Shown here one piece after another: positions 12,021-21,779 of a stretch of DNA of 64,000 bases. The DNA comes from Asparagopsis taxiformis (taxonomy: Eukaryota; Rhodophyta; Florideophyceae; Bonnemaisoniales; Bonnemaisoniaceae), in NCBI GenBank assembly GCA_030407315.1, contig JALQPE010001730.1, positions 1 through 64,000 on the forward strand, in the 5' to 3' direction. Below the pieces are notes generated by a model. The model made no database searches. It had not been told where the DNA came from and worked only from the letters and a program-made list of their open reading frames with translations. Position 1 is the first letter of the stretch; each line of letters starts with the position of its first letter. The position numbers and the translations under genes were made by a program.

Positions 12021-12150
12021 TTTTGGTATGACAAATTATGATCAATATATCAAAAAACCGTTCATTTTGAAGGTTTCCCTATTAAACGAGTTATGCCAAC
12101 GCCTGACTACCGGTACCGTACTACGCGTGTCACCGCAACCTCAACTTCCG

Positions 12151-12238
12151 CTCTCCTCTCTCTCTCTCCCTCTCTCTCCGTCCATTTCCATCTCTATCTC
12201 CCCGCTCTCCCTACCGCCAACACACCACCCGAACAAAA
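12151..12238 (+). promoter_or_regulatory. Pyrimidine-rich leader before the 12239 start
   Basis: A CTCTCCTCTCTCTCTCTCCC-type tract followed by CCATTTCCATCTC and an A-rich GAACAAAA immediately before the ATG. It is typical of a 5' untranslated region or initiator in a compact eukaryotic genome. Confidence 0.55.
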
Positions 12239-15200
12239 ATGCGTAACGCCAGGAAAGTTTTCGATAAACTTGAGCTCTCCATGTACTCCATGGAAACTGG
12301 CACGCTGTCGGTCAACGACATTTTCGTCTCCGACCAGCAATCTCGCGAAGTGGACATGGACCACGTCGACGGCATGTACCAAGAGATGCTCCGCGATGGG
12401 TACCCCAAGCACGCGCTGGGTCTCATCACAGTCGGAAAAATCTCGCGCACCGTCGGTGGAAACACCACTGCGCGCTACGAGATCTGCGACGGGCTTCACC
12501 GCCACGCTGTCGGGAAAAGGGCTGTCGCTTCTGACGACGATAGCGAGAAGGCGACTACTCTCCGCAACACCTTCCTTGCCCTCCCGGTCAGCATCGTTTC
12601 TCGCAAGGACAACAAGGACCTAGTCACCGAGGACTTGTTGTTCCTTAGCCAGGCGCTCAATGCCAAGGCACACAGGGTCCTTGCCACCAGGCCCCGCGAC
12701 TTCGTACACACCGCTATTAGCATGTACAACGCTGTCGGTGGGAAGTTTGCCGGTGTGGAGCTCAAGACGGCTGCCGCATTCGCATCGTACTTGGAACACC
12801 GCTTGTTCGGTTCAGTCCACAAGGCGAAGGCATTGAGCTACGCCACCGTCTCGCTCAAGATGATGTCGAGCCCGTTGACGTACGAGGCGTTCAAGGTCAT
12901 TGGCAGTGTTAACGACGACGTTGCACTCGTCATTCTCAAGAACAGCGCGTTTACCAGTGCGCATGACCGAGCCTCTCTCCTGATGCTCGACTGCCTCATG
13001 CTTCGCAAGAAGCACGCTTCGAGGCATCAGGCCTTTGGACGAATCAAGCTTCTCGTGAGGGATTACCTCCTCAATATCCGGGCGTATTACACCTGTATGC
13101 GCAATCTGGCCGACCGGTTCCAGAAGGATATCTCAGAGCTGTACAGCATCCCTGACCTCCGCGTCAGTGGCAATGCTTCATTCTCCACTGTGGACGTCGT
13201 TTACGGGTTCGTCACCGAGTTTGAGCACCCCGACGCTCGTTCTGCGTCGGCCCAGAATGACCGCATGGATTCGTTTGAAAAGTTGTTCAACGACCGGTAC
13301 AAGCCTGTACCGAAACCCCCAAGGCGCCCCACTCCCCCCGCCCCCTCCACTTCTTCGGCACAGGATCCTGTCGACAATCCCGCCTCTCGCCAACCTGCTG
13401 GTGCAGCCTCTGGCTCCGCCGCACAAGGTGATGCGGTTGTCGACATGGATACCAGCTCGGACGAAGAAGTCCACATCCCTCCTGCCACCCCTCCTGCCAC
13501 CTCTTCGCCCTCACATGCCCCCAATCCTCTTGCGACGCCTCCTGTTCGCACAAAGTCGCCCACCTCGCATCGCACGAAGCAGGCTGGGCGCAGGAGGCGT
13601 TCGGACTCCGGTCCGGATTTCACGCGCAATGTGAAACGCAAGAGTGATTTCGCACCCGCTTCCGTCACGTCACCGGGCTCTGCTAATAGATTCAGAAGCA
13701 CCCCGAAGGGAAGCGGGCAGCGATGGCGAGGAAGTGGCCAGGCAGGGCGTCGTCAAAGCTCCCGTCTCATGGCTCGCATCGAACGCGAGCAGGAGCAGGC
13801 CGCACAGGTATCCAGTGATGAATACTCTGATGCTGGCAGTGACGACGTGGAGATTATCGAAATCGAGGCAGTCGAGGTTTCGGACGAGGGAAGTGACGCA
13901 TCCATGGATGATGTCCCTGACACGTACGGTGGATACAAAGTCCACCGCTACGAGGATGCCCAGCAGGCTGTCCCAGCTGCAGTTCTCAGCAACGTCTCCG
14001 CCGATACTGCGAAAGCACGAGTGCAGTCGGCGTCTTCTCTGCTCCACCCGGAGCACAGAAGCGGGTTCTACCTGGAGGAAAGCGACATCCTGGCCATCAA
14101 GGAGTCCGTTCTGGCTGCAGCTGGCGACACAGAGTCTGTTCGAACCCGGGTGTTCGAGCGAGCTCGCGGCTTCATGGACTCGGTTGGGTATGTTTGTCTA
14201 CAGGACATATTCTCCCAGGGCATCGTCAGGGATGCTGTCGACAAGGTTTGCCGGTCGTTCGCTGACAAGTTCACCGACAAGGCTGAAGGTGTCTGGGGCA
14301 AAATCCTTAACAAGGAGCCCTCAGGGCTGGTCGACGGTGACGGGAACAAAATCAATCCCCATCCGTACGACGGGAAGAATCATGACCGCTACATGACTTC
14401 CTGCGCCTCAGTCACCGACAAGCTGGAGAACGAAGACGCCGAGACGTTCAAGGCCAAGCTCATTGTCGATGTTGCAATAGCAATGGTCGGAGACCTGCTC
14501 TTCGTCCAGTACGAGCTCGACCACGACCGCAAGTGTCAACCGGGGACGAAGCTCTCCTTTGCCAAGTCAGGACTGCGCCTTCTCCTGACTGGCGAGGACT
14601 GCAAACGGCAGGTGCCGCATCTGGACTTCATGTATCCAGGTGCGGACAAGAAGGACAGGAAGAAGTATTGGGGAACGCCAATGCCGAACCCAAACTTCGC
14701 CATCCTGGCGACTGGCGCAGTCAGCTCTTGCCTTTTCGTTCGCCCGCGCTCGCACGTGTACCTGAACGGGCCGGCAAGTATGGCTTCACAGCTATTGCCG
14801 GCCCTGAACGCTAAAATCGTGCACATCCCGCCGTTCTCCGTCATGTTCAGCCGTGGTGATTTGGAACACGCCGGTCCTGGATGGTCCGATCACCGGGAGA
14901 ATACGAAGCGATTCGACGGTGTCGACCTGGAAACGGCGGGTGGTGAGCGTGATCCCCGTAATATCTACGGACATTACCTCCGCATTCACACCATGGCCAT
15001 TCGCGAAGGGGAGTCGATGGTGAACGACCTGGTTTTCACACCTGGTGGACCTGCACCGTACATCGCGCCGTACGACTCTGCCTACGTTCCGCAAAGTTCG
15101 TCGAACAGCGACGAGGAGAGCGACGACGGCAGCCAAGGTGGGGGTGAAGAGGGTAACCAGGACGGGAGCGAAGGTGGCGGCCCGCCGGGGAGCCCCAATA

Positions 15201-15250
15201 GTAGTAGCACTTCGTCTTCTGGTAGTGAAGAAACAGAAACTGATGATTAA
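12239..15250 (+). CDS. ParB/DGQHR-like N-terminal domain fused to 2OG-Fe(II) dioxygenase (DGLHR type), intact
   Basis: 1003 aa, intronless, ATG behind a CT-rich leader. Residues 1-130 form a ParB/Srx-superfamily-like domain with DGLHR at about 83-88; compare the DGQHR motif of DndB-type proteins. A helical region runs to about 330. A Ser/Pro/Arg-rich linker of low complexity covers 340-610. The dioxygenase starts near 610 (FERARGFMDSVGYVCLQDIF). Facial triad: H794-L-D796 (RQVPHLDF) and H877 (RGDLEHAGPGW), with R915 (YLRIHT) as the expected 2OG anchor. The C-terminal 40 residues are an acidic Ser/Gly tail. The ParB fold suggests nucleotide or DNA binding, and the second domain oxidation of a substrate, perhaps a DNA base as in TET/JBP; both are inferences. 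All key residues are present, so it is probably active. It is the best reference copy of the family in the window. Confidence 0.82.
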   Translation: MRNARKVFDKLELSMYSMETGTLSVNDIFVSDQQSREVDMDHVDGMYQEMLRDGYPKHALGLITVGKISRTVGGNTTARYEICDGLHRHAVGKRAVASDDDSEKATTLRNTFLALPVSIVSRKDNKDLVTEDLLFLSQALNAKAHRVLATRPRDFVHTAISMYNAVGGKFAGVELKTAAAFASYLEHRLFGSVHKAKALSYATVSLKMMSSPLTYEAFKVIGSVNDDVALVILKNSAFTSAHDRASLLMLDCLMLRKKHASRHQAFGRIKLLVRDYLLNIRAYYTCMRNLADRFQKDISELYSIPDLRVSGNASFSTVDVVYGFVTEFEHPDARSASAQNDRMDSFEKLFNDRYKPVPKPPRRPTPPAPSTSSAQDPVDNPASRQPAGAASGSAAQGDAVVDMDTSSDEEVHIPPATPPATSSPSHAPNPLATPPVRTKSPTSHRTKQAGRRRRSDSGPDFTRNVKRKSDFAPASVTSPGSANRFRSTPKGSGQRWRGSGQAGRRQSSRLMARIEREQEQAAQVSSDEYSDAGSDDVEIIEIEAVEVSDEGSDASMDDVPDTYGGYKVHRYEDAQQAVPAAVLSNVSADTAKARVQSASSLLHPEHRSGFYLEESDILAIKESVLAAAGDTESVRTRVFERARGFMDSVGYVCLQDIFSQGIVRDAVDKVCRSFADKFTDKAEGVWGKILNKEPSGLVDGDGNKINPHPYDGKNHDRYMTSCASVTDKLENEDAETFKAKLIVDVAIAMVGDLLFVQYELDHDRKCQPGTKLSFAKSGLRLLLTGEDCKRQVPHLDFMYPGADKKDRKKYWGTPMPNPNFAILATGAVSSCLFVRPRSHVYLNGPASMASQLLPALNAKIVHIPPFSVMFSRGDLEHAGPGWSDHRENTKRFDGVDLETAGGERDPRNIYGHYLRIHTMAIREGESMVNDLVFTPGGPAPYIAPYDSAYVPQSSSNSDEESDDGSQGGGEEGNQDGSEGGGPPGSPNSSSTSSSGSEETETDD

Positions 15251-15518
15251 GTTTAGTACTAGATACTTAGCATGCAACTAGAACTAAACTCTAACTCATA
15301 AACGTCTCAGTATTGAACAGCATCTCCATACCTTCCAGGCCAGCAGTACTATAGGCCTATACTACGCTATACCTTGGGGTATTACCCCTATTGCCTAATA
15401 ATTCTACTACTAGCTAACGGACGAGGACAGCCTTGGTGATGCAGAGGCAGCAGGAGTAGTACTCAGGGAGACCCATATCTGCTTCAGAGCCTCTTGGGGT
15501 AGATTTGTCATACTGGAC
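15251..15518. other. Intergenic 3' region
   Basis: Short AT-rich 3' flank of the 12239 gene, ending in a TTGTCATACTGGACTTG motif that leads into the next palindrome triplet. No gene. Confidence 0.5.
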
Positions 15519-15868
15519 TTGCTCGAGCAATACTCAATCCGGGGTACGAACTAGTTCGGATTGAGTATTGCTCGAGCAATTTCTGGCGGTCACTTGGCCC
15601 GCAAAAATCGAAAATATTTTTTCAGAAATTATTTGCGCCCAATTTCGGCCGTTTTGGGCGCCAGAAATTGCTCGAGCAATTCTCAATCCGAACTAGTTCG
15701 TACCTCGGATTGAGTATTGCTCGAGTAAGTTCAGGCGGCCGCAAAATTGAAAATATTTTTTTCAGAAATTATTTCCGCCCAATTTCGGCCATTTTGGGCG
15801 CCTGGACTTGCTCGAGCAATACTCAATCCGAACTAGTTCACATCTCGGATTGAGTATTGCTCGGGCAA
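15519..15868. repeat. Family I 61-bp palindrome triplet 3
   Basis: Units at 15519-15579, 15668-15728 and 15808-15868, each 61 bp. The centre is in plus orientation in the first unit and inverted in the second and third. The spacers contain GAAAATATTTTTTCAGAAATTATTT, which is the inverse of the spacers in triplet 2. The block ends 222 bp before the start of the 16090 gene. Confidence 0.92.
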
Positions 15869-16023
15869 GTCCAATACGACTGCGGCTGGAAGATGCCTGA
15901 CAAGTGACATGTCCGTCAATGCCCTAAATGAAATACTGCAAATTTTATTTTTAAAAGCACAGGTCCTGTCGCGATCTCCCGGCATCCAACCCTTGTACTG
16001 CAAGCTCTTGCTCCGTTACTACC

Positions 16024-16089
16024 ATTCTCTCTCCATCTCCCTCCCTCCACCTCTCCTCCCGTTTACGTTCTCTCTTCCATCCACGCACT
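16024..16089 (+). promoter_or_regulatory. Pyrimidine-rich leader before the 16090 start
   Basis: CT-rich tract (ATTCTCTCTCCATCTCCCTC and similar) running up to the ATG at 16090, matching the leaders of the sister genes. Confidence 0.5.
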
Positions 16090-19000
16090 ATGGCCGATAA
16101 GGAACCACAGCACATCTTCCAGGAACTGGTCTGGAGCAGTTACTCCTTCCGCGGTGTGCGCATGTCCATCGAGGAAACCCATGTCGCTGCGCAGACCTCT
16201 CGCGAGGTCGACGACGCTCACGTGGATCGCATGCTACAGGAAATGCTCGTCGACGGGTACACTGAGAAAGGCCTCGGCCAAATCACTGTGGCCGAGCGCA
16301 TGCACAACGGCAATAAGCGTTTCGAAATTGCTGATGGTCTGCATCGTCGCACTGTTGGAATGCGTATCCTCGCGTCCACGGATGTCTCCGAAAAGACAAA
16401 GGCTCTGCAGAAGCAGTTCCGCGACTTGCCCATCCAGATTGTCAGCCGTAACGATGGCTTGGAAATGACTCTCGAAGATCTCCTCTTCATCAGTCAGCGA
16501 ATGAACTCCAAGTCTCATCGCGTTCTTCCCACTCGACCTCGAGACCGCGTCCACAGCGCTATCAGCTTGTACAACGCTGTCAATGGACGCATGGGTACGG
16601 CCGAGCTGAAAACGGCTGCTACGTTTGGGATGTTCCTTCACTCGCGCCACTTTCACATGGCAATGAAGCTCTCTCAGGCCATTTCATACGCATCCGTCGC
16701 GTTGAAAATGATGCACAGTCCATTGACCTATGCAGCCTTCAAGACCTTCAGTGCCGACGACGAGGAAGGCGTTGCTTTCAGCGTCCTCAAAAATTCCGTG
16801 TTCACTCGAGCTACGGATAGAGCTTCGCTGCTCATCCTTACCTGTCTCAAGCTCCGCAAGGACAATCCCTCCAAACATCTCGCCTTTGGGCAGTACAAGG
16901 ACCTCAAGGTCAAGGACTACCTGCAGAACATCTGCGATTATTCCGCGGTCATGCGCGCTGCTGCAGAAGAGCTCAAGGTGGATATCGCCACCATTCACGA
17001 TCTCCCTGATCTTTTTGTTCGCAATGGCAAACAGGTTTCCACAACTACCTACGTTTACGAATTGGTTACAATGTTCGAGAAAGGTGTCGTGCCTAGAACG
17101 AAGGAGGCTCAACAGCTCCGTGACCAACGATTCAAACAGACCATTATCGACCGTTTGAATCCGCCCACATCTCCCAAGCTCACCCTACCATCCGAACAGG
17201 ATGACATTCCCTCACCCTCCCCTGCCACTCCTATCGAGGGCCTCGAGCCAGCCCCTCTCCCTGCTATCACTAATACCCCTCCAACGCAAGGTCCAGTCAT
17301 TGATGACGATGCAGCCAGTGATAGGCTGACAAAAAACACTCCCGCGGACGACAACGACAGCACTCATTCCATTGAGCAGAAACTCCGCGGTACAGCTGTT
17401 CACGATGGAATATCTCCTGAAAGGGATGAAATCCTTCCAAACATCGACAGGGCTTCCAGTGGTTCTGCAGACCAGAATCAACATCACTCCGATGAAGATG
17501 GCTCTTCCTCCAGTGAAGATGCTATCATACCGGACGTGCGAGATTCTACTGTCGAAGGTGACCCCAACAGTCCCTTCCAGTGTGCGCTCGGGGAACACTG
17601 CCGTCTCCCACTATCCAAACCAGCTCACAAGTGCACAACGTGCAACTCTGTTGCTGTTCACAACCTCTGTGATTATCCAAGAGTGCACCACCTCATCCCA
17701 GTGAAGTACATCAACAATGGTGATAGAGACATGCTCATGGTTTGCTCTCGCAAATGTTACGATGGCAAAAATGAGGGAGACCTTCCTTCTTTTGCCCCAC
17801 CTCCCGGCGTTTCCGTTCAGGAAGCATGGAAAGGAGATCCTTTCGACCCCTTCAAACCCAGCACTGCCAAGTCTCCTCTCAAGTCCACTCCGAAAAAGAA
17901 TACCTCAAGGAGTACTACGGCCGGGAAATCCCCCATCCTCCCCACTCCGAAGGGAAGCAAATCTTCTGCCGCTCCCACACCCTCCCCTTCCACGCCAGAA
18001 ACGCCTGCGGAGAGTGCGCGTACCCCGGTTGCCGAGAAAAGTGCAGATACGCCCTCCACTGCGACTGTGCGTAAAAGTCCCCGCACCAAGAGAAACGTTA
18101 CCTCTCTATACACTCCGGAGCGCAATGTCAAGCAAAAGATTTCTCGCTCCGCTTCCAAGAAGGGCCCGAAAACAAAAACACTCAAGGGCTCGGAAACCAA
18201 TTCCGCCTTTCCAGCACCGTTCTCTGCCGTACCCCATCCAAAGAACGAGGAAAAACAGCAGGACGTCCCTCCTGCCGTGTTGGAAAAAGTTTCCACCCAG
18301 AAGGCCGCCCGCAACGTTCACCTCGCTTCCTCTCTACTACCAGACAACCATAGAAGCGGTTTCTATCTCACCGTGGAGAAGATTCAGTCCATCAAGGACT
18401 CTATTGCTACCGCCGCAGCGACCGAGCCTCTACAGCAAGAAATCTTCTTTGAACGCGCAAGAGGTTCCATTGAGTCCCTCGGTTATGCTGTTCTTGATGA
18501 TATCCTCAGTCAGCCCATTGTCAAGGCTTCCGTGGATGTTCTCTGCAAGTCGTTTGCAGAAATGTTCACCAATCAAAGCAAGAACTCTTGGATGCTTATA
18601 CCTAACATTGGCACCACGAACGTCGGCGCTGCCACCAGTGAAAACGAGCGTCGCTACATGACTCCCTGTTCCGCCGTCACCGACGATCTAGAGAATTCCA
18701 ACGAACCGCTTTTCTCTGATAAGCTCATTGTGGACGTCGCTTTGGCTGTTGTCGGACATCAGCTCCATCTGCGCTCTGCTATATCCAGCCTGCGTGAATA
18801 TGCTGAAGGCTCGGAGTTGAAGTTTCAAGGGTCCGGACTTCGACTTCTTCTTACAGGCAATGGCACTAAACGCCAGGCCTCCCACTTCGCCTTCAATCCC
18901 ACTACCCCCGGCAAATTGTGGAAGACTAATGTTGACGCAAACCCTGAACCGAGCTATGTCTTTGTTGCCACCGGGGCTGTGGGGTCTCCAGTGCTCGTTC

Positions 19001-19325
19001 GCCCGCGCTCCCATGTCTACATCAATTGCGCCCCGCGTTATGTCTCGAAAATTTGGCATCTTCTTCCTCCTCGGATTGTATGGATCCCCCCTTCTCCGTC
19101 ATGGTCATGCGCGGTGACGTCGAACATGCTGGTCCCGGTTGGGATGACCATGCCCTAATGAGAACCATGCATCCCAATGATGGTCAGCTCTCTACGTACG
19201 GACAGTATGTCCGTATTCAGTCTCTAGCTGTTCGCGAGGGTGCCATGGTTCCTGAAGACATGCAATGCATCGACAACTCCCCCAAACGCTACAAATTCCC
19301 ACATGACGACGTCCAAGTCATCTAA
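16090..19325 (+). CDS. ParB/DGQHR-like + zinc-finger-like insert + 2OG dioxygenase with altered HxD; one frameshift
   Basis: Paralogue of the 12239 gene, recognisable from end to end. It has DGLHR at residues 82-86 and a helical part to about 330. Unlike its sister it carries a Cys/His-rich insert at about 498-560, with spaced CxxC and HxxC pairs like a treble-clef or ribbon zinc finger. The dioxygenase follows from about 790. The expected HxD is H932-F-A934: the metal-binding aspartate is replaced by alanine, the exchange known from Fe/2OG halogenases and from dead enzymes. The main frame runs to 19158. The rest of the fold (RGDVEHAGPGW near 19111-19143, YVRIQS near 19206) is in another frame ending at 19325. 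The shift maps to a run of six C at 19085-19090, so a one-base sequencing error is as likely as a real mutation. Confidence 0.75.
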
Positions 19326-19559
19326 ACCTCCATCAAATGATGTCCCACAGACTCCCTTTCCATTCTCTCTACCATCATCTTCACCATATTCTGTAGGGTT
19401 TCTCTCTATTCTTCCTCTACTTTTGCCTACTCCTAGCTAGTGTTTTGCATCTCTTAAAGTGATTGCCACACTTCTTTTCCATTTCCACTTCTCTCATTCC
19501 ATCTCCGTCCTTCGCTGGTGTTCTCATTTCACAGTCTCCACTCTTCACCCTTCACATAG
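19326..19559. other. Intergenic, CT-rich
   Basis: Pyrimidine-rich sequence after the 16090 gene. No gene recognised. Confidence 0.5.
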
Positions 19560-19825
19560 TTGGTCGAGCAAATCTCAATCCGGCATTGCTTGGTTCCCGG
19601 ATTGAGTATTGCTCGACCAATTTCAGTATGACAATATTTCAGTATGACAGATACAAATTGGTCGAGCAAATCTCAATCCGGCATTGCGTGGTTCCCGGAT
19701 TGAGTATTGCTCGACCAATTTTAGTATGATAATATTTATTTAATTTCAGTATGACAGCTACAGATTGGTCGAGCAATACTCAATCCGGGAACCTCGCAAT
19801 GCCGGATTGAGATTTGCTCGACCAA
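19560..19825. repeat. Family I 61-bp palindrome triplet 4
   Basis: Units at 19560-19620, 19658-19718 and 19765-19825, each 61 bp, with arms TTGGTCGAGCAA(A/T). The centres are plus, plus, inverted. TTTCAGTATGACA motifs lie between the units. The block ends 192 bp before the ATG at 20018. Confidence 0.92.
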
Positions 19826-20017
19826 TTCACTTTGCAATGTAACGGTCATCCCTGACGTAAACTGCCTGCCTCCCGTCCCTTCCGATTCTGGGTGATCACC
19901 AAACCCAAGCGCCGTCCCCTCTACCAAATACGGCTCGGTATCCGAACCCGTCCGTATTCCGTCCGTTCGCTCCTTTCCCTCGCCAGACTTTCTCTCCCAC
20001 ACACCTTTCTCTCCCTC

Positions 20018-21659
20018 ATGGCTCCTCCCAACAATGAAAACATCCTCCGCGACGTGGAAGCGCGCTTCTCCGCTCTTCTCCAACAGTTCCTCGCTCCCAT
20101 TCAGGAAGAACTGGCCGCTCTACGTTACCTTTCTTCCCTCCTCGCCGGCACCAACACTGTTCCAGCTGCCAGCGCTGAGGATCCATACAGGAGCGTTCAT
20201 ATTGCCTGTCAGCTTGTGAACAGCATTTTCAGCAACAAAGCAACCGTCTCTCGCTTCGTTGCTCACTGCACAGTCAAGGAGTTGGCCAGGACTGGCGCTC
20301 CGTTCCAGACCAGCTGTCCTAGTTCCTCCCATCCTTCCAACTCCTGTCCGACTCTGCTCCTCGCCGCACTGTCCTTCTCCCAATTCTCTTCCACTCCCGC
20401 GGACTCCGCAAAGTCCAAGCGTTCCCTCATTTCCAGCCCCGTAGGGAAAAAGCACGTCTACTTGAAGCGCTCAATCGTCGGTTCCGCTTTCTTCTCAATG
20501 GCCAACGACCAGGTCGTTAGGTGGAAGGACTCGACATCGCGTAAAGCCGGCAACGTAGACCCTGGAGAAGAGGATGACCTTAACATGTCGGCAGCCATCC
20601 GCAGCTACCCCCTCCGAAACGCCACCGTTGTACCTCAGGATAAGCCTGCCTGGGTGCGCCTCCCGCCTCATGCTCTTCGAGAAGCCTTTGCACTTGCAAT
20701 GCCCACAGATGAAGACAACATCGTTGTGCCGCCTTCAAAGCGGAAGCGACTATCTACCGGCACCGATGTAGACTCCATCCGAGCTCCCCCTGCCTCTTCC
20801 TCGACATCCAGAAACTCCGCTATCCCTGCAGCAGATACTACCCGTTATGTTGGCTACGTCCGCGCTGCGTGCTCTTACAAAGTTCTTTAACAACTCTAGA
20901 AAGAATATGAAACAAGAGCTTCTCAAATCATGTTTCTTTCTTCTTCACCAAGATTTCGACGCCGTTCTTCTCGACAACTCTGCAGATAGTAATCAAGCAT
21001 CGTTCATGACGTTCAATAACGACTTTCCCCTTCGTTCCGATGATTCTATTCCTACCACTGCTAGAGCGTACGGGAACAGTGCAGAAGCAAACAAGGTATA
21101 TGAAGAAAACGACAGAATCTTCAATACTTTCACGCTCGACTGTCATGAGCTCATCGTTCAGGTCACCTATACAGTTTCCGTCACAGACTCCGAAGCCGAC
21201 TCCTCTCCGTCTCGTTCCTCACAGCAACGAAAAGCTCTGACCAAATTCTCCTTCCTCACCACTGCCATGGTACTGCTCACCAGTTTCTGCCAATGCCCTC
21301 AACGCCATCTTCTGTGCCACAATACGGAAGCTATTCTTGCCTCTTACAAGATAGCTATATGCTTAAAATCACTATTCTCCTCAATGATAGACTCAGATGA
21401 ATATGGTAGAGATGGCTTCCCGCTTGTTGGAAGTCACGGATGCCTTGACCTCCGCGACTATATTCCTGGTGGCGAGCTACTCTCCAGCTTCATTCGAAAG
21501 AAGAAGAATATATCCGCCCACGAATACGATGCAATCAAATTCGACACAACAGATCTTTGTTCCATAGCAACTGAGGACCTCGATCCTCCCTGCAACGTTA
21601 CGGAAGACCATCAAGCTTTGCAGGAGGATGAGGAGCTTGGAATATCCCTCGTCATGTGA
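20018..21659 (+). CDS. Unknown protein of the family I cluster, in two overlapping frames
   Basis: I do not recognise the family. The first frame, from the ATG at 20018 behind a CT-rich leader (CTCTCCCACACACC..), runs to 20890. It starts with a likely amphipathic helix (residues 10-45, Leu/Phe/Glu-rich). Its middle has a SKRKRL-like basic patch, possibly a nuclear signal. The second frame (ATG at 20847, stop at 21659) encodes about 270 aa and overlaps the first by 44 bases. It may be the C-terminal half of one protein, reached by a +1 shift, an intron or a sequencing error, or a separate protein. Its end is acidic. It sits in the same orientation as the two ParB-like/2OGD genes and behind the same palindrome triplet, so it may belong to the same system. 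It converges on the minus-strand gene at 23519-21780. Confidence 0.5.
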
Positions 21660-21779
21660 CTTCTCCTTTCCCCTTATGCCTAGTAGACTCAAACAATAAT
21701 GTAAACTGTAGTCTTCTTTGAAACCTTCAAACTTTTACCGTTCTCCTTTCATATTCTACTCATCCATTTATTTATCGCT

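Noticed and set aside
11035..19825. CRISPR-like repeat arrays
   Set aside because: The repeats are long palindromes with related, not unique, spacers in a eukaryotic context; no cas genes.
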